DNA of 64,000 bases, taken from positions 1,674,001 to 1,738,000 of the forward strand of contig CAVUMC010000002.1 in assembly GCA_963742535.1 (NCBI GenBank), written 5' to 3'. The notes beneath the pieces were generated by a model. The model had not been told where the DNA came from, did not search any database, and saw only the letters and a list, made by a program, of their open reading frames with translations. The number at the start of each line of letters is the position of its first letter. The first letter of the stretch is position 1. A program made the position numbers and the translations under genes. The DNA is from VRUE01 sp963742535. Its GTDB lineage: Bacteria > Actinomycetota > Thermoleophilia > Solirubrobacterales > 70-9. Of this stretch, positions 9,270 to 17,519 are shown one piece after another.

Positions 9270-9293
9270 CACACTGGCTGGCCAGCCAGTGTG
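9270..9293. promoter_or_regulatory. Perfect 24-bp palindrome, probable repressor operator
   Basis: Each 12-base half reads CACACTGGCTGG and its exact complement, with the centre between 9281 and 9282. It lies in the divergent purC/P450 gap, 14 nt upstream of the P450 GTG. Size and symmetry suit a dimeric TetR-type repressor, but no regulator gene is adjacent. The binding protein and the regulated gene are inferred. Confidence 0.6.
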
Positions 9294-9307
9294 CGATCCT
9301 TCCCGGC

Positions 9308-10642
9308 GTGAGCCTGCCGCCGGAACCGAAGCACTCGCCGCTGATGCAGACGCTGCGCTGGAGCTTCCGCCCGCTGCCCTTCATGCAGGAATGCCGCGAA
9401 AAGTACGGCGACAACTTCAGCGTCAAATTCCTCACCTTCGAGCGGCCGATGGTGATGATCTCTGACCCGGACGCGATCAAAGCTCTCTACAGGGAGCGCT
9501 CGCACGGGCTGCCGCCGGGACGCGACATCATCCTCACCCCGATCGTCGGTCCCCGCTCGCTGCTGGTCACCGAGGGCGCCGACCACCTCGCCCATCGCAA
9601 GCTGATGCTGCCGCCCTTCCACGGCAAGCGCATGCGTTCCTACCAGCCGCTGGTCGAAGAGATCGTCGACCGCGAGATCGACTCTTGGCCGCTCGGCGAA
9701 GAGTTCCCGATCCACCCGCGTATGCAGACGATCACGCTCGAGGTGATCCTCAAGGTCGTCTTCGGCGTCGCCGACGGCCCCCGCTTCGAGCGCCTGCGCG
9801 AGGTGCTCACCCGGGTGCTGGAGGAGACCGCCTCGCCCACGGCCCAGCTCACCGGGCTCGCCTCTCGTCGCTTCGGCGGCCGCGGTCCCTGGGCCAAGTT
9901 CGAAAAGCAGTTGAACCAGGCTGACGAGTTGCTCTACGCCGAGATCGCCGAGCATCGCGCCAGCGGCGCCTACGAGGAGCGCGACGACATCCTCTCGTTG
10001 ATGATGCAGGCGCGCTTCGAGGACGGTTCGGAGATGAGCGACTCCGACCTGCGCGACCAGTTGATGACCTTGCTGCTGGCCGGCCACGAGACCACCGCCA
10101 CCGCGTTGGCCTGGACCTTCGACCTGCTGCTGCGTCACCGCCAGTCACTCGATCGCTTGCGCGAAGAGCTCGAGGCTGGGGAGGAGGACGACTACCTGCG
10201 GGCCGTGATCAGCGAGTCGCTGCGCCTGCGCCCTGTCGTGCCGCTCGCCGGCCGCCGCCTCAGCGTCGACCTCGAGACCGAGAACCTGCAGCTTCCCGCC
10301 GGCACCGACGTGACCCCGGCGATCTGGCTCACCCACACCCGCGCCGACGTCTATCCCGAGCCCTTCGCTTTCCGCCCCGAGCGCTTCCTCGAGGACGGCC
10401 CCGACACCTACGCCTGGATCCCCTTTGGCGGTGGTATCCGCCGCTGCATCGGCGCCGCCTTCGCCGAGTTCGAGCTGCGGATTGTGCTGCGCGAGGTGCT
10501 GACCCGCTGCGAGCTGCATAAGGCCAGCCCGATGCCGGAGAAGATCGGCCGCCGCAATATCACCCTCTCGCCGCGCGCCGGCACCCCAGTCGTGCTTAAC
10601 GCCCGTCACCCGGCGCGCGAGCGCGAGCTGGTCGCGGTTTAA
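9308..10642 (+). CDS. Cytochrome P450
   Basis: Haem-thiolate monooxygenase of 444 aa. The I-helix oxygen-activation motif AGHETT lies near 258-263, the K-helix ExxR (ESLR) begins at E303, and the haem-binding loop FGGGIRRCIG has the iron-ligand Cys380. The frame is open further upstream, but the GTG at 9308 (VSLPPEPKHSP) gives a normal bacterial P450 length and places the 24-bp palindrome just outside the gene. No ferredoxin or reductase gene is nearby, so electrons must come from elsewhere. Neighbouring genes do not indicate a substrate. Confidence 0.93.
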   Translation: MSLPPEPKHSPLMQTLRWSFRPLPFMQECREKYGDNFSVKFLTFERPMVMISDPDAIKALYRERSHGLPPGRDIILTPIVGPRSLLVTEGADHLAHRKLMLPPFHGKRMRSYQPLVEEIVDREIDSWPLGEEFPIHPRMQTITLEVILKVVFGVADGPRFERLREVLTRVLEETASPTAQLTGLASRRFGGRGPWAKFEKQLNQADELLYAEIAEHRASGAYEERDDILSLMMQARFEDGSEMSDSDLRDQLMTLLLAGHETTATALAWTFDLLLRHRQSLDRLREELEAGEEDDYLRAVISESLRLRPVVPLAGRRLSVDLETENLQLPAGTDVTPAIWLTHTRADVYPEPFAFRPERFLEDGPDTYAWIPFGGGIRRCIGAAFAEFELRIVLREVLTRCELHKASPMPEKIGRRNITLSPRAGTPVVLNARHPARERELVAV

Positions 10643-10682
10643 CCCGGTTGGCGGCTCGGCTCGCCGCCCTTACGATTGAGGC

Positions 10683-11573
10683 ATGGCCAACGAGGGCGAT
10701 CGCCCGGATCGGCTGACGCTTTGGCAGCGCTCGACCCTGCGCAAGATGCGCAAAGCGTCTCGCAAGCGGGAGGGCGAGCCGCTCACTTCTGAGGACTGGG
10801 AGACCTATTACCGGCTGATGTCGGGCCGCTCCGGTCGTCTCTGGATGGGCCTGCTCAGGTCGCTCCCGTCGAGCCCCCGCTGCGGAATCTGCGGCGCGCC
10901 CTTCGCCGGCCTCGGCAGCCGCCTGGTCAAGCCCCTCGGCTATCGCCCCTCGCGTAAGAACCCGACCTTCTGCGATACCTGCATCGAGGCTTCGCCGCCG
11001 GGTGGGATGACGACCGAGGTCGGCGTCCTCTTCGCTGACCTGCGCGGCTTCACCAGGCTCTCAGAGCAATCCGATCCCGAGACAGTGAGCGCCCTGCTGC
11101 GCCGCTTTTATGCCTCCGCGGAGCGAGTCCTCTTCCCGGAAGCGATCATCGACAAGCTGATTGGCGACGAGGTGATGGCGCTCTACCTGCCGATGTTCGG
11201 CAAGCTCGGAGACCCGGCGGCGACGATGCTGAGGCAGTCGCGCGAGCTGCTTGCCCAAGTCGGCTACGGCAGCGAGGAGGGACCCTTCGTCGAGGTCGGG
11301 ATCGGCCTTGATTACGGCGAGGCCTTTGTCGGGAACGTCGGCGAGCGCTCGCTCTACGACTTCACCGCGATCGGCGACGTCGTCAACGTCGCGTCTCGTC
11401 TGCAGGGTGAGGCAAAGGGCGGTGAGATCGTCGCCTCCGGGCGGCTGATCGAGCGGCTGACGATACCGGTGGGGAAACGGGTGGAGGTCAGCCTCAAGGG
11501 CAAGGCGGAGCCGGTGACCGCCTATCGCGTAGCGACTGACGCCCGAACTGCGGCTGCTTCAGCGCTCGGCTAG
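10683..11573 (+). CDS. Class III nucleotidyl cyclase with N-terminal zinc-finger-like segment
   Basis: A 296-aa protein without TM segments. Residues 67-100 carry two CxxC pairs (C67/C70, C97/C100), a probable zinc site. The cyclase domain from about 110 has the metal-binding Asp119 (FADLRGFT), Lys158 and Asp162 (DKLIGDEVMA), and the transition-state Asn235 and Arg239 (GDVVNVASRL), so it looks catalytically complete; adenylate cyclase is more likely than guanylate. A TTGGCG -35, a 17-nt gap and a TACGAT -10 at 10671-10676 put the start of transcription at or next to the ATG, implying a leaderless mRNA. Its stop shares the tetramer CTAG with the convergent gene. Confidence 0.88.
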   Translation: MANEGDRPDRLTLWQRSTLRKMRKASRKREGEPLTSEDWETYYRLMSGRSGRLWMGLLRSLPSSPRCGICGAPFAGLGSRLVKPLGYRPSRKNPTFCDTCIEASPPGGMTTEVGVLFADLRGFTRLSEQSDPETVSALLRRFYASAERVLFPEAIIDKLIGDEVMALYLPMFGKLGDPAATMLRQSRELLAQVGYGSEEGPFVEVGIGLDYGEAFVGNVGERSLYDFTAIGDVVNVASRLQGEAKGGEIVASGRLIERLTIPVGKRVEVSLKGKAEPVTAYRVATDARTAAASALG

Positions 11574-11872
11574 CTCTTCGGTGCTTCGCGGGCGGCGGGG
11601 TGCTCCTGCGCCCAGCGCGCGATCGTGCTCGAGCCGGAGATCACTTCACCGTCGTCGAGGACGAGGATCGGCACCTCGTTGGTGCCACTCAGTTCCCGCA
11701 CCTCGGTGCGATCCTCGTCGCGGCTGCCCCAGGTCCAGGGCATCAGCCGGTAGCCGCCCATCACCTTCAGCTCGTAGTTGTAGCCGGCCGCGTCAAGCGC
11801 CTTGCCCGCCTTTGCGCATGGATGAAGAGACGCCGGCCCGCTTGTCTTCTGTCCGCAGGTGTAGAGGAGCAC
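11570..11872 (-). CDS. Glutaredoxin/GST-N-domain thioredoxin-fold protein
   Basis: A 100-residue thioredoxin-fold protein. It opens VLLYTCGQKTSGPASLHPC, with two cysteines separated by 12 residues instead of the usual CxxC, and contains the cis-Pro region TNEVPILVLDDGEVISGS of glutathione-S-transferase N-domains. Related small proteins are common in actinobacteria as 'glutaredoxin family'. The GTG at 11872 is supported by a TAGGGT -10 box at 11880-11885 (minus strand), 7 nt upstream. The redox partner is unknown. Confidence 0.8.
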   Translation of the reverse strand: MLLYTCGQKTSGPASLHPCAKAGKALDAAGYNYELKVMGGYRLMPWTWGSRDEDRTEVRELSGTNEVPILVLDDGEVISGSSTIARWAQEHPAAREAPKS

Positions 11873-11907
11873 GGCGGCAACCCTAGCGCCTGCGCGCTTA
11901 CCTCGGT

Positions 11908-13353
11908 CTAGCTCGGCAACGCCGCCAGCACCTCGACGGCCGCTCGTTCGCCCGACTGGACGGCGCCGTCCATGTAGCCGTTCCAGACGGTGGCGGTCTC
12001 GGCGCCGGCCCAGTGAATCGGGCCGATCGGCTCGCGCAGGGCGCGGCCGTATTCGGTCCAGCCGCCGGTCGTCATCAGGCAGCCGTAGCAGCCGCGGGTC
12101 CACTCCTCCTCGGCCCAGACGCGCTCGATGAAGCGCTCGGGACGGGCGGCCTGCTCGCCGAAGAGGCGCGCGTGACCGGCGAGGATCGCCTCGCGCCGCT
12201 CCGCCGCGTCGCGGGCGCCCCATTGACGCGCGAGCCGCCCCTCTAGGAAGCCGAGCAGCACGCCGGGACTGCCATCGGGCGGCGAGTTGTCGAAGACGAC
12301 GCGAGCCGGCCCGCCGTCGCTGGCCGCCTGTCCCGAGAGTCCCTGCTCGCGCCAGAAAGGCCGCTCATAGATCGCCATCGTCTTGATCACCGTGCCCTGC
12401 GGCATGCGCTGGGTCAGCTGGTCGCGCCGCGCCGGCAGCGGCGGGTCGTAGGCGATGCGGCCGGCGAGGGTGGGCGGAACCGCGACGATCACCCGGCGCG
12501 CGTTGACCACTAGTCCGCCGGGCTCACCTCCGAGGCCATCGGCGTGGAGAACGACCCCGTCCGCGCGATGATCGATTCGTCGCACCGGCGCCGCCAGGCG
12601 TACCTGGTTCGCTCCGAGTTGCTCCGCCATCAGCAGCGCGAGCCGCTGCGAGCCGCCGTGGAAACGGTCCTGCTGAGCGCCACCGTCGGTGCCGAGCAAG
12701 CTGTTGAAGCCGCTGCCGGAGTGGGTGTAGAAGAGGACGTGAAGGAGCGAAACGTCGCTCGGCTCGGCCGCCCAAACCGCCTCGGTCGCCAGCTCGAAGA
12801 GGCTGCGCGCCGCCGCGGTCTTGGTGTTGCGCCCAATCCAGGTGGCGAAGGTCTGGCCATCCCAGTCGACTGCTTTCGGCGCCAGCCACGGCTGCTCCAG
12901 GGGCACGCTGCGGGCCATCCGGTCGAGCCGGCCGCGCGCTTGTTCGAAGTCGGCGAGGGCGAGCGGCGAGATCGCCCGCGAGAGGTCGCGGACGAGGCCG
13001 ACGCTGGCGGCGGTGATCGGTCCGGCGTAGGAGGTCAGCTTGCCGGCGATTTCGATCAGGTGGCGCCCCTCGTCGTGGGTAGGGAAAGTAGTGACGCCGA
13101 GCTCGTCGGCGAGCGCTGCAATCCGTTCCTGGGTCGGCCCAATCCACTGGCCGCCGACCTCGACCACCTTGCCATCGCCGATCTCCTCATTGAGCAGTCG
13201 ACCACCGACGCGGTCGCGTGCCTCGAGCACGATCGGCCGCTTGCCGGCGGCGGCGACTCGCCGGGCGGCGACGAGACCGGCAAGCCCCGCACCGACGATC
13301 GCGACGTCAGCTTCGACCGATTCGCCAGCAGCTCGTTGTCCGGAGCCCTCCAT
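11908..13353 (-). CDS. FAD-dependent amine oxidase (monoamine/putrescine oxidase family)
   Basis: A 481-residue flavoenzyme. The N-terminal Rossmann motif is VAIVGAGLAGLVAARRV (residues ~17-33), followed by the VLEARDRVGGR dinucleotide-binding continuation. The C-terminal FAD-site segment PIHWAGAETATVWNGYMDGAVQSG is typical of MAO-type oxidases. It should oxidise a primary or polyamine to an aldehyde with release of H2O2 and ammonia. A TAGTCT -10 box (13361-13366, minus strand) lies 7 nt from the ATG, implying leaderless transcription. It is divergent from vapBC. Confidence 0.9.
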   Translation of the reverse strand: MEGSGQRAAGESVEADVAIVGAGLAGLVAARRVAAAGKRPIVLEARDRVGGRLLNEEIGDGKVVEVGGQWIGPTQERIAALADELGVTTFPTHDEGRHLIEIAGKLTSYAGPITAASVGLVRDLSRAISPLALADFEQARGRLDRMARSVPLEQPWLAPKAVDWDGQTFATWIGRNTKTAAARSLFELATEAVWAAEPSDVSLLHVLFYTHSGSGFNSLLGTDGGAQQDRFHGGSQRLALLMAEQLGANQVRLAAPVRRIDHRADGVVLHADGLGGEPGGLVVNARRVIVAVPPTLAGRIAYDPPLPARRDQLTQRMPQGTVIKTMAIYERPFWREQGLSGQAASDGGPARVVFDNSPPDGSPGVLLGFLEGRLARQWGARDAAERREAILAGHARLFGEQAARPERFIERVWAEEEWTRGCYGCLMTTGGWTEYGRALREPIGPIHWAGAETATVWNGYMDGAVQSGERAAVEVLAALPS

Positions 13354-13401
13354 CGGAACGAGACTAGCTCTGCCGCCAAAATGAGCCCGCGGAATCAGGT
13401 G

Positions 13402-13424
13402 CTACGATCGTCGCACTATCGTAG
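13402..13424 (+). promoter_or_regulatory. vapBC promoter with overlapping inverted repeat
   Basis: A TACGAT -10 box at 13403-13408 lies 9 nt before the inferred first codon of vapB. The same bases form the left arm of an inverted repeat, CTACGAT (13402-13408) and ATCGTAG (13418-13424), with a 9-nt spacer. This is a suitable place for autoregulation by the VapBC complex. Regulation is inferred. Confidence 0.45.
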
Positions 13425-13675
13425 AAGTAGCGACAAGAGACCTGCGAAACAAAACCGCCGACCTGCTCAAGCGCGTCGAGGCAGGGGAGAGCATGGTGAT
13501 CACCGTGCGCGGAAAGCCGGTCGCCGATCTAGTACCTCACAAGAGCGAGCCTCGCTGGCTCACACCCTCGGACGTTCTTGCGATTCGCGAGGTAGCTGAT
13601 CGCGATCCCACGTTTGGGCCCGATCTGCGTCGGCTGCGCGAAGAAACGACTGAAGACTTGGGTCCGATCTGGTGA
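13418..13675 (+). CDS. vapB: Phd/YefM-type antitoxin of a VapBC-like module
   Basis: About 85 residues. The conserved Phd-like N-terminus (IVEVATRDLRNKTADLLKRVEAGES) and VITVRGKPVADLVPH are clear. An acidic C-terminal part probably wraps the toxin. There is no ATG, GTG or TTG in frame between the upstream stop at 13382 and the ATG at 13493, which would delete the DNA-binding half. The codon at the expected start is ATC (13418), placed correctly for a leaderless message. The stop overlaps the toxin start as GTGA. Product identity is firm; the start codon is not. Confidence 0.75.
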   Translation: MVEVATRDLRNKTADLLKRVEAGESMVITVRGKPVADLVPHKSEPRWLTPSDVLAIREVADRDPTFGPDLRRLREETTEDLGPIW

Positions 13676-14082
13676 CCTCCGAGCGTCCCGCGGTCGGCCT
13701 GATCGACACATCCGTTCTGGTCGCTGCCGAGAAGGGACGCCGATTGCGAGAGGAGGCGCTTCCGGAGCGTTCCGCTGTTTCGATCGTCACCGTTGCCGAG
13801 CTACGCGCCGGTGTGTTGGCGGCGCCAGATATCGAAAGCCGGGATCGACGTATGACGACCCTCGAAGGGGTCGCAGGGGTGACGATCTTTCCGGTCGAAG
13901 CAAGGACTGCCCGCGCCTGGGCGGCGATGCGTGCATATCTCGTGGCAGCCGAGCGGCGAGTCGGTGCGAATGATCTATGGATAGCCGCGACGGCCGCAGC
14001 GCATGGAATGCCGATCATCACTCAAGACTGCGACTTCGATGCCCTCTCTGGCGTTGAAGGCCTGACCGTGATCCCGGTCTAG
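13672..14082 (+). CDS. vapC: PIN-domain ribonuclease toxin VapC
   Basis: A 136-residue PIN-domain protein, expected to cleave RNA when released from its antitoxin. Acidic metal-binding residues are present at Asp12 (LIDTS), Glu43 (VAEL), Asp101 (NDLWIAATA) and Asp119/Asp121 (TQDCDFD), so the active site is intact. The GTG start overlaps the antitoxin stop, the usual coupling in TA modules. The pair sits between two purine-biosynthesis blocks, as if inserted there. Confidence 0.93.
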   Translation: MTSERPAVGLIDTSVLVAAEKGRRLREEALPERSAVSIVTVAELRAGVLAAPDIESRDRRMTTLEGVAGVTIFPVEARTARAWAAMRAYLVAAERRVGANDLWIAATAAAHGMPIITQDCDFDALSGVEGLTVIPV

Positions 14083-14098
14083 CCGGGACTCGCCGCTC

Positions 14099-15385
14099 TC
14101 AGCCGCGCAGCGCTTCCAGCCGCTCGAAGATCTCGGGCAGGTGGGTGAGGTAGGCGCCGTAGTCGAAGACGGCATCGAGGTCGAGCTGCGGGGCCGCCTC
14201 GCCCAGCAGGTCGCGGAACTCGGTGCCGGTGTCCCAGGCGCGCTGGGCGTTCTCCTGGACGATCCGGTAGGCCTCGTCGCGGGTGAGGCCGGACTCGACC
14301 AGGGCGGTGAGGGCGCGCTGGCTGAAGAGGGCCCCGTGGGTGATGTTCAAGTTCTCGCGCATGCGGTCCTCGCGCACGACCATTCCACCGGCGACCTTGG
14401 TCGCCAGGTCCTGCATGTAGTCGAGGCCGATCGTCGCGTCGGGGAGGATCACTCGCTCGGCTCCGGAGTGGGAGATGTCGCGCTCGTGCCAGAGGGCGAC
14501 GTTCTCCAGGCCTGCCTGGGCGTAGCCACGCAGGACCCGGGCCAGGCCGGTGATTCGCTCGGTGCGGATCGGGTTGCGCTTGTGCGGCATCGCCGAGGAG
14601 CCCTTCTGCTGCCCCGAGGCGAAGGGCTCTTCGACCTCGCGCACCTCCGTCTTCTGCAGGTTGCGCACCTCGGTGGCGAAGCGCTCCAGGCCGGCGCCGG
14701 CGACGGCAATCGCTGAGGTGAGCACCGCGTGGCGATCGCGGGGGATGACCTGTGTCGCCACGTCCTCACGCTGCAGTCCCAGCCGCTCCATCACCCGCGC
14801 CTCGACCGCAGGCGGTACCGAGGCGTAGGTGCCGACCGCGCCGGAGAGCTTGCCGAAGGCGAGCTGCGCGAAGGCGTCTTCGAGCCGCACCAGGTTGCGG
14901 TCGGCCTCGAAGGCGAAGCCGGCGAGGCGCAGGCCGAAGGTCGTCGGCTCGGCGTGGACGCCGTGGGTGCGGCCGACGCAGAGCGTGTCGCGGTGCGCCA
15001 GGGCCTGCTCGACCAGGGCGTCGCGGTAAGCACGAGCGCTCGCCAGCACTACCGCGCCGGCCTCGCGCAGCTGCAGCGCCAGGGCCGTGTCGAGCACGTC
15101 GGAGGAGGTCAGCCCGTAGTGAATCCAGCGGCCGTGCTCCCCAACCGAGGCGGCGACAACGTCGACGAAGGCGGCAACGTCGTGGTCGGTCACCTTCTCG
15201 CGCTCGTTGACTGCCTCGACCGTGAATGCCGCGTTGGCCCTCGCTGCCTCCGCTGCCTCGCGCGGCACGGCACCCTCCTCAGCCCAGGCCTCCGTCGCCG
15301 CCAGCTCGACCTCGAGCCAGCACTCGAACTTGCGCTGCGGCGCCCAGACGGCGCCGATCTCGGGACGTGTGTACCTGGGGATCAC
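14099..15385 (-). CDS. purB: Adenylosuccinate lyase PurB
   Basis: A 428-residue fumarase/aspartase superfamily enzyme acting twice in purine synthesis: SAICAR to AICAR, and adenylosuccinate to AMP. The superfamily signature GSSAMPHKRNP is present, along with GLTSSDVLDTALALQL and the KTEVREVEEPF segment. Translation begins at a GTG overlapping the purE stop (GTGA). It is the last gene of the purD-purE-purB unit. Confidence 0.97.
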   Translation of the reverse strand: MIPRYTRPEIGAVWAPQRKFECWLEVELAATEAWAEEGAVPREAAEAARANAAFTVEAVNEREKVTDHDVAAFVDVVAASVGEHGRWIHYGLTSSDVLDTALALQLREAGAVVLASARAYRDALVEQALAHRDTLCVGRTHGVHAEPTTFGLRLAGFAFEADRNLVRLEDAFAQLAFGKLSGAVGTYASVPPAVEARVMERLGLQREDVATQVIPRDRHAVLTSAIAVAGAGLERFATEVRNLQKTEVREVEEPFASGQQKGSSAMPHKRNPIRTERITGLARVLRGYAQAGLENVALWHERDISHSGAERVILPDATIGLDYMQDLATKVAGGMVVREDRMRENLNITHGALFSQRALTALVESGLTRDEAYRIVQENAQRAWDTGTEFRDLLGEAAPQLDLDAVFDYGAYLTHLPEIFERLEALRG

Positions 15386-15894
15386 GCGTTGATGATGCGC
15401 GCCGCGAGGATGCCGGCGTTTTTCGCCCCGTCGATCGCGACGCAGGCAACCGGGATCCCGGGCGGCATCTGCACGGCGGAGAGCAGCGCGTCGAGGCCGC
15501 CCAGGCTTTTGCCCAGGATCGGCACGCCGACCACCGGCAGGTCACTGTGCGCGGCGGCGACGCCGGGCAGTGCCGCCGACATGCCGGCGCCGGCGATGAT
15601 CACCTTCAGCCCACGCATGCGGGCGTTGGTGCAGTACTCGCGCACCAGCTCGGGATCGCGGTGGGCGCTCATAACTCGCACCTCGTAACGGATGTCAGCT
15701 TCCTGCAGTGCCTTGCCGGCCGGCTGCATCTTCGGCTTGTCGTTTTTCGAGCCCATGATGATCCCGACCAGCGGCTCGTCGACGTCGATTTCCTCGAAGG
15801 CCTCCTCGACTGCCGGCATTGCCAGCGCCTCGCCGACCTGCGGCTCATTCCCTTCGCCTCCGGTGGGCTGGGGCTCCTCTGAAATCTCGCTCAT
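15382..15894 (-). CDS. purE: N5-CAIR mutase PurE
   Basis: A 170-residue enzyme converting N5-CAIR to CAIR. The core shows GIIMGSKNDKPKMQPAGKAL, the SAHRDPELVREY active-site loop and an ALPGVAAAHSDLPVVGVPI glycine-rich region. Compared with the usual ~160-residue enzyme there is an acidic 40-residue N-terminal extension rich in Glu and Pro of unknown role. The ATG at 15894 lies 22 nt after the purD stop. No purK is in the window. Confidence 0.94.
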   Translation of the reverse strand: MSEISEEPQPTGGEGNEPQVGEALAMPAVEEAFEEIDVDEPLVGIIMGSKNDKPKMQPAGKALQEADIRYEVRVMSAHRDPELVREYCTNARMRGLKVIIAGAGMSAALPGVAAAHSDLPVVGVPILGKSLGGLDALLSAVQMPPGIPVACVAIDGAKNAGILAARIINA

Positions 15895-15916
15895 CTGATC
15901 CTCTCGTGTGACTGGT

Positions 15917-17191
15917 CTAAGTGGTGACGCGCTCAACCGCGCGGGCGGCGATGTCGGACCGCATCTGCATTCCCTCGAACTTGATCCGGCCCGCGGCATC
16001 GTACGCACGATCGCGCGCCTCGGCCGGCGTCGCCCCGAGGGCAGTGATGTTCAGTACCCGCCCGCCGGCAGTGACGATCTCGCCCTCGCTCTCGGCGGTG
16101 CCGGCGTGGGTGATCTCCGCCAGCTCGGCAGCGGCTGCGAGGCCGGTGATCGCGTCTCCCTTCGAGGAGGAGGCCGGGTAGCCGGCGGAGGCCAGGACCA
16201 GCGTCACCGCCCAGTCCCCGGCGAACTCAGCCTCCGCGCCCGCCAGTCCACCCGGCTCGCGAGCGGCGAGGCAAAGGTCAATCAGATCGGAGCGCAGGCG
16301 CGGCAGCACCGCCTGCGTCTCGGGATCGCCGAAACGCGTGTTGAACTCGAGCACCTTGGGACCGTCGGCGGTGATCATCAGGCCGGCGTAAAGGACGCCG
16401 TGGAAGGGCCGGCCGCGGCGGGCCATTGCGGCGACGATCGGCCGGTGCACGGCGTCGACGATCTCCTCGACCTCCTCCGGGCCGAAGCCGGGCACGGGCG
16501 AGTAGCTGCCCATGCCGCCCGTGTTCGGCCCCTCGTCGCCATCGAAGATCCGCTTGTAGTCCTGCGCCGGCGCCAGCGGCACCACGTTCTCGCCGTCGCA
16601 CAGCGCCAACAGCGAGAGCTCCTCGCCCTCGAGGAACTCCTCCAGCACCACGGTCGTGTCGCCGAAGCGCTGCTCGGTGAAGAAGACGTCGATCGCTTCG
16701 CGCGCCTCGCCTTCAGAGGAGCAGATGATTACCCCCTTGCCTGCTGCCAGACCGTCGGCCTTGAGCACGAGTGGGTAGGTCGCCTTGGCGAGCTCGGCGA
16801 GCGCCTGCTCGCGGTCATGCAGCAGCAGGTGCGCGGCGGTCGGCACGCCCGCCTCGCTCATCAGCTCCTTGGCGAACGCCTTCGACCCCTCCAGCTCGGC
16901 CGCTGCCGCGCTCGGCCCGAAGGCCGGCACCCCGGCATCCGCCAGCGCGTCGACGACGCCGGCGACCAGCGCCGCCTCGGGACCGACCACGACCAGGTCG
17001 ACGCTGCGCTCGGTCGCCGTCGCGACGATCGCCTCGACGTCGTCGGCTGCGATCTCCGGCAGGCACTCGGCGTCCGCGGCGATCCCGGCATTTCCCGGCG
17101 CACAGAGCAGCTCCGGCGCGTGGGCAGAGCGCGCCAGCGCACGCAGAATCGCGTGCTCGCGCCCGCCCCCTCCGACGACGAGGATCTTCAA
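15917..17191 (-). CDS. purD: Phosphoribosylamine-glycine ligase PurD
   Basis: A 424-residue ATP-grasp enzyme that makes GAR. It opens KILVVGGGGREHAI, contains the ATP-grasp segments PLVLKADGLAAGKGVIIC and the FNTRFGDPETQAVLPRL metal/phosphate region. The start is a TTG at 17191, one base after the TAA of the GYD gene; the longer frame upstream is not homologous. It leads into purE and purB. Confidence 0.96.
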   Translation of the reverse strand: MKILVVGGGGREHAILRALARSAHAPELLCAPGNAGIAADAECLPEIAADDVEAIVATATERSVDLVVVGPEAALVAGVVDALADAGVPAFGPSAAAAELEGSKAFAKELMSEAGVPTAAHLLLHDREQALAELAKATYPLVLKADGLAAGKGVIICSSEGEAREAIDVFFTEQRFGDTTVVLEEFLEGEELSLLALCDGENVVPLAPAQDYKRIFDGDEGPNTGGMGSYSPVPGFGPEEVEEIVDAVHRPIVAAMARRGRPFHGVLYAGLMITADGPKVLEFNTRFGDPETQAVLPRLRSDLIDLCLAAREPGGLAGAEAEFAGDWAVTLVLASAGYPASSSKGDAITGLAAAAELAEITHAGTAESEGEIVTAGGRVLNITALGATPAEARDRAYDAAGRIKFEGMQMRSDIAARAVERVTT

Positions 17192-17192
17192 C

Positions 17193-17474
17193 TTAGAGCG
17201 AGCCGGACAGCTCGTCAGCCGACATCGCGGCAAGGGTCTGGCTGGTCATCGTGCCCCGCGAGCCGAGCTCCACCGAGACCTTCGCCATCGTCTTCTCGTC
17301 GGGGGCCTCGACCACGGTGACGAAGTCGTACTGGCCGAGCGTCGCGTACTGGGCCACGACCTTGGCGCCGATCTGCTCGACCTCTTTGTTCACCTCGGCG
17401 ACCCGGCCGGGGTTGTTCTTCAGCGTCCGCACGCCCTCGGCGGTCAGGTTGGTCAGCATCACGTAAGTAGGCAT
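17193..17474 (-). CDS. GYD domain protein
   Basis: A 93-residue small alpha/beta protein of the GYD family, with the diagnostic YATLGQYDFVTVVEAPDE segment. Function is unknown, although members often sit beside metabolic operons. It has a GAGGAG ribosome site, and a TAGGCT -10 element lies at 17503-17508 on the minus strand, so it appears to be the first gene of the GYD-purD-purE-purB transcript. Confidence 0.85.
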   Translation of the reverse strand: MPTYVMLTNLTAEGVRTLKNNPGRVAEVNKEVEQIGAKVVAQYATLGQYDFVTVVEAPDEKTMAKVSVELGSRGTMTSQTLAAMSADELSGSL

Positions 17475-17519
17475 CGCGTCTCCTCTCGGACTGGGGATTC
17501 CGAGCCTACAACTACCCGC

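Noticed and set aside
10650..10668. GGCGGC/GCCGCC hairpin after the P450 gene as terminator
   Set aside because: Short, no T-run, and it overlaps the -35 to -10 region of the cyclase promoter; chance pairing in GC-rich DNA is likely.
15908..17320. A 470-codon frame antisense to purD
   Set aside because: Arg/Gly/Leu-rich with no recognisable domain and fully covered by purD and the GYD gene.
17485..17504. CTCGGA/TCCGAG hairpin upstream of the GYD gene as a riboswitch or terminator
   Set aside because: Only a 6-bp stem with an 8-nt loop, partly upstream of the predicted transcription start.
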